Assembly (NCBI GenBank): GCA_934718145.1
Contig: CAKUZC010000077.1
Coordinates: forward strand, 1 to 5,432
Reading direction: 5' to 3'
Length of the DNA stretch: 5,432 bases
Source of the DNA: an uncultured Eubacteriales bacterium
GTDB lineage: Bacteria; Bacillota; Clostridia; Oscillospirales; Acutalibacteraceae
The notes under the pieces were generated by a model that did no database searches, had not been told where the DNA came from, and was given only the letters and a program-made list of their open reading frames with translations. The position numbers were made by a program, and so were the translations under genes. Positions 4,537 through 5,432 of this stretch are shown here, piece after piece (positions within the stretch are counted from its first letter, which is position 1; each line of letters opens with the position of its first letter).

Positions 4537-5432
4537 TTATCTTCTCTGATATATCAGACTAAATGCTCCCTCAGCAAATGCTACAGCTTCTTGTTCAGAG
4601 ATATTTTCAACTGAATGATTGCTATACTTATACCACTCGCCATCTTCGTGCTTAATAATCGTACAACTACTTTTTTCGATCATATCCAAATGCGAAAAAC
4701 AAACTAGATCATAAACAACATCCTTTTGAGGTCTTAGCTGCCACATTTTTGACAACTTATACAAACGACCAGATGAAGAAAATCTTGAGGTAAGAGGAGC
4801 AATATCCAGTATTACCGTATCTTTAGAAATGCTACCTTCTTTAACTTCCTTAGAAATATCAACTTCATAGCCAGATAAATTAATACATAAAGTGTCAATC
4901 CAACTATTTTCAGGACCTAATATATTTTTCATAAAATATTGAAAAGAATTTAATTGTTTATTATTTCCAATAAAATTACTAAGACATCTTATACTTTCCG
5001 TATATTTTTTATCATCAAACGGCTCTGCTTTGTCCATGATATTAAACAAATATAATAAAGCACTCTGTGGAAATGCAAGATTAGAAGCACTTGATTTCAA
5101 TGATTCTTTTAATCCTTTACAACTGTAAGCCCTGTACACGGCATTTATTAAATATGGATCAACAAATTTGCATGGTAAAGGTACACGCATAAAATTACGA
5201 GCTTCTTCAGAATCTTCATCCTCGTCATCACTTGGTGCATTTGGTACATGTTGAAAAGGGACATGTTTAAAATTATTTACTTTGGGAAGATAACAATCCG
5301 GTGCAAAACTGCTAACACCTACTTGTAACTTTTGTTGTGATATAGGTGTAGCTTTTTGAGGCACCATTTGAATAGTTCTCTGAGGCATCATTTGGACAGC
5401 TCCTTGAGGCACCATTTGAATAGTTCCCTGAG
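4537..5432 (-). CDS. Divergent USP-like pseudoenzyme with N-terminal octapeptide repeats (partial, at least 297 aa)
   Basis: The frame is open to the window edge, so the 5' end, and any signal peptide, lies outside. The ATG at 5415 is inside the repeat array and is not a credible start. The visible N-terminus has octapeptide repeats of the type GTIQMVPQ, then a linker with an acidic cluster (DDEDEDSEE). The C-terminal ~205 residues align in order with the two neighbours and with USPs. FVDPYLINAVYRAY sits at the Cys-box position, and SALLYLFNIMDK matches ALKYMFSLMNK in the 289-aa protein. NSFQYFMKNILG stands where USPs have the QDAxEF box. The end, GEWYKYSNHSVENISEQEA then LIYQRR, matches the USP C-terminal pattern W-Y-K-F-D-D-x-x-V ... 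Y-L-L-F-Y. The nucleophile position is Tyr, the oxyanion Asn position is Lys, the His position is Ser (SSC for SHC), and the F-D-D motif is Y-S-N. If the fold is right, the protein is catalytically dead and can only bind. The fold assignment is weaker than for the neighbours. Confidence 0.78.
   Translation of the reverse strand, partial: QGTIQMVPQGAVQMMPQRTIQMVPQKATPISQQKLQVGVSSFAPDCYLPKVNNFKHVPFQHVPNAPSDDEDEDSEEARNFMRVPLPCKFVDPYLINAVYRAYSCKGLKESLKSSASNLAFPQSALLYLFNIMDKAEPFDDKKYTESIRCLSNFIGNNKQLNSFQYFMKNILGPENSWIDTLCINLSGYEVDISKEVKEGSISKDTVILDIAPLTSRFSSSGRLYKLSKMWQLRPQKDVVYDLVCFSHLDMIEKSSCTIIKHEDGEWYKYSNHSVENISEQEAVAFAEGAFSLIYQRR
5332..5432 (-). repeat. 24-bp tandem repeat coding for octapeptides, continuing past the window edge
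   Basis: On the minus strand, in frame with the third USP-like gene, the units are 5427-5404 (GTIQMVPQ), 5403-5380 (GAVQMMPQ), 5379-5356 (RTIQMVPQ) and a degenerate 5355-5332 (KATPISQQ). Units 1 and 3 are almost identical at DNA level. The last five bases at the edge fit the Pro-Gln end of another unit, so the array is longer than seen here. Such repeats expand and contract by slippage. The protein segment is Gln/Pro/Met-rich and probably disordered. Confidence 0.9.

Noticed and set aside
5332..5432. CRISPR array
   Set aside because: The repeats are directly adjacent 24-bp units with no spacers, and they are in frame within a coding sequence.

Overview
The window looks like low-GC Gram-positive (Firmicutes/Clostridia-type) DNA. 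The start sites have strong GGAG-type Shine-Dalgarno sequences, the promoters match the sigma-A consensus closely, the terminators are Rho-independent hairpins with T tracts, and the genes on the right have Gram-positive-style Sec signal peptides. The species cannot be told from the sequence. Codon-level and base-composition impressions differ between the halves: bases 1 to about 1780 are mixed in GC, and the rest is visibly AT-rich.

Left part (1-1778): a decayed end of what was probably an integrated element. A gene for an AlbA_2/Schlafen-type ATP-binding protein starts at 1328 on the minus strand with a good promoter and ribosome binding site. It breaks off inside its ATPase domain, where it is joined out of frame to the last ~55 codons of a GNAT acetyltransferase. 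At 1721-1778, on the plus strand, lies the 3' part of a tRNA-Ser(CGA): anticodon loop, variable arm, T arm, acceptor 3' strand and CCA. It has no D arm or 5' acceptor strand, and its probable native terminator follows directly. This is the usual scar left at the distal end of an element that integrated into a tRNA gene, so the element would lie to the left and the older chromosome to the right.

Middle (1779-2222): no gene. There is a tRNA-type terminator on the plus strand, a second possible plus-strand terminator with no gene in front of it, and a convincing minus-strand terminator for the next gene.

Right part (2223-5432): three consecutive minus-strand genes for predicted secreted proteins (289 aa, 421 aa and at least 297 aa). 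All three appear to carry a compact ubiquitin-specific protease (USP, peptidase family C19)-like domain at the C-terminus, joined to a different low-complexity N-terminal linker in each. In the first two, the catalytic Cys position of the USP Cys box is Ser, while the oxyanion Asn, catalytic His and catalytic Asp positions are kept. In the third, all of these positions have changed. The set looks like an expanded family of inactive, eukaryotic-like USP-fold proteins, which could be ubiquitin-binding or host-directed factors. That role is inference. Each promoter that can be seen is private to its gene: a sigma-A promoter precedes the 421-aa gene, and a perfect-consensus one, overlapping the 3' end of the 421-aa gene, precedes the 289-aa gene. 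A strong terminator follows the third gene. The genes therefore form an array of separately transcribed paralogues more than a classical operon.
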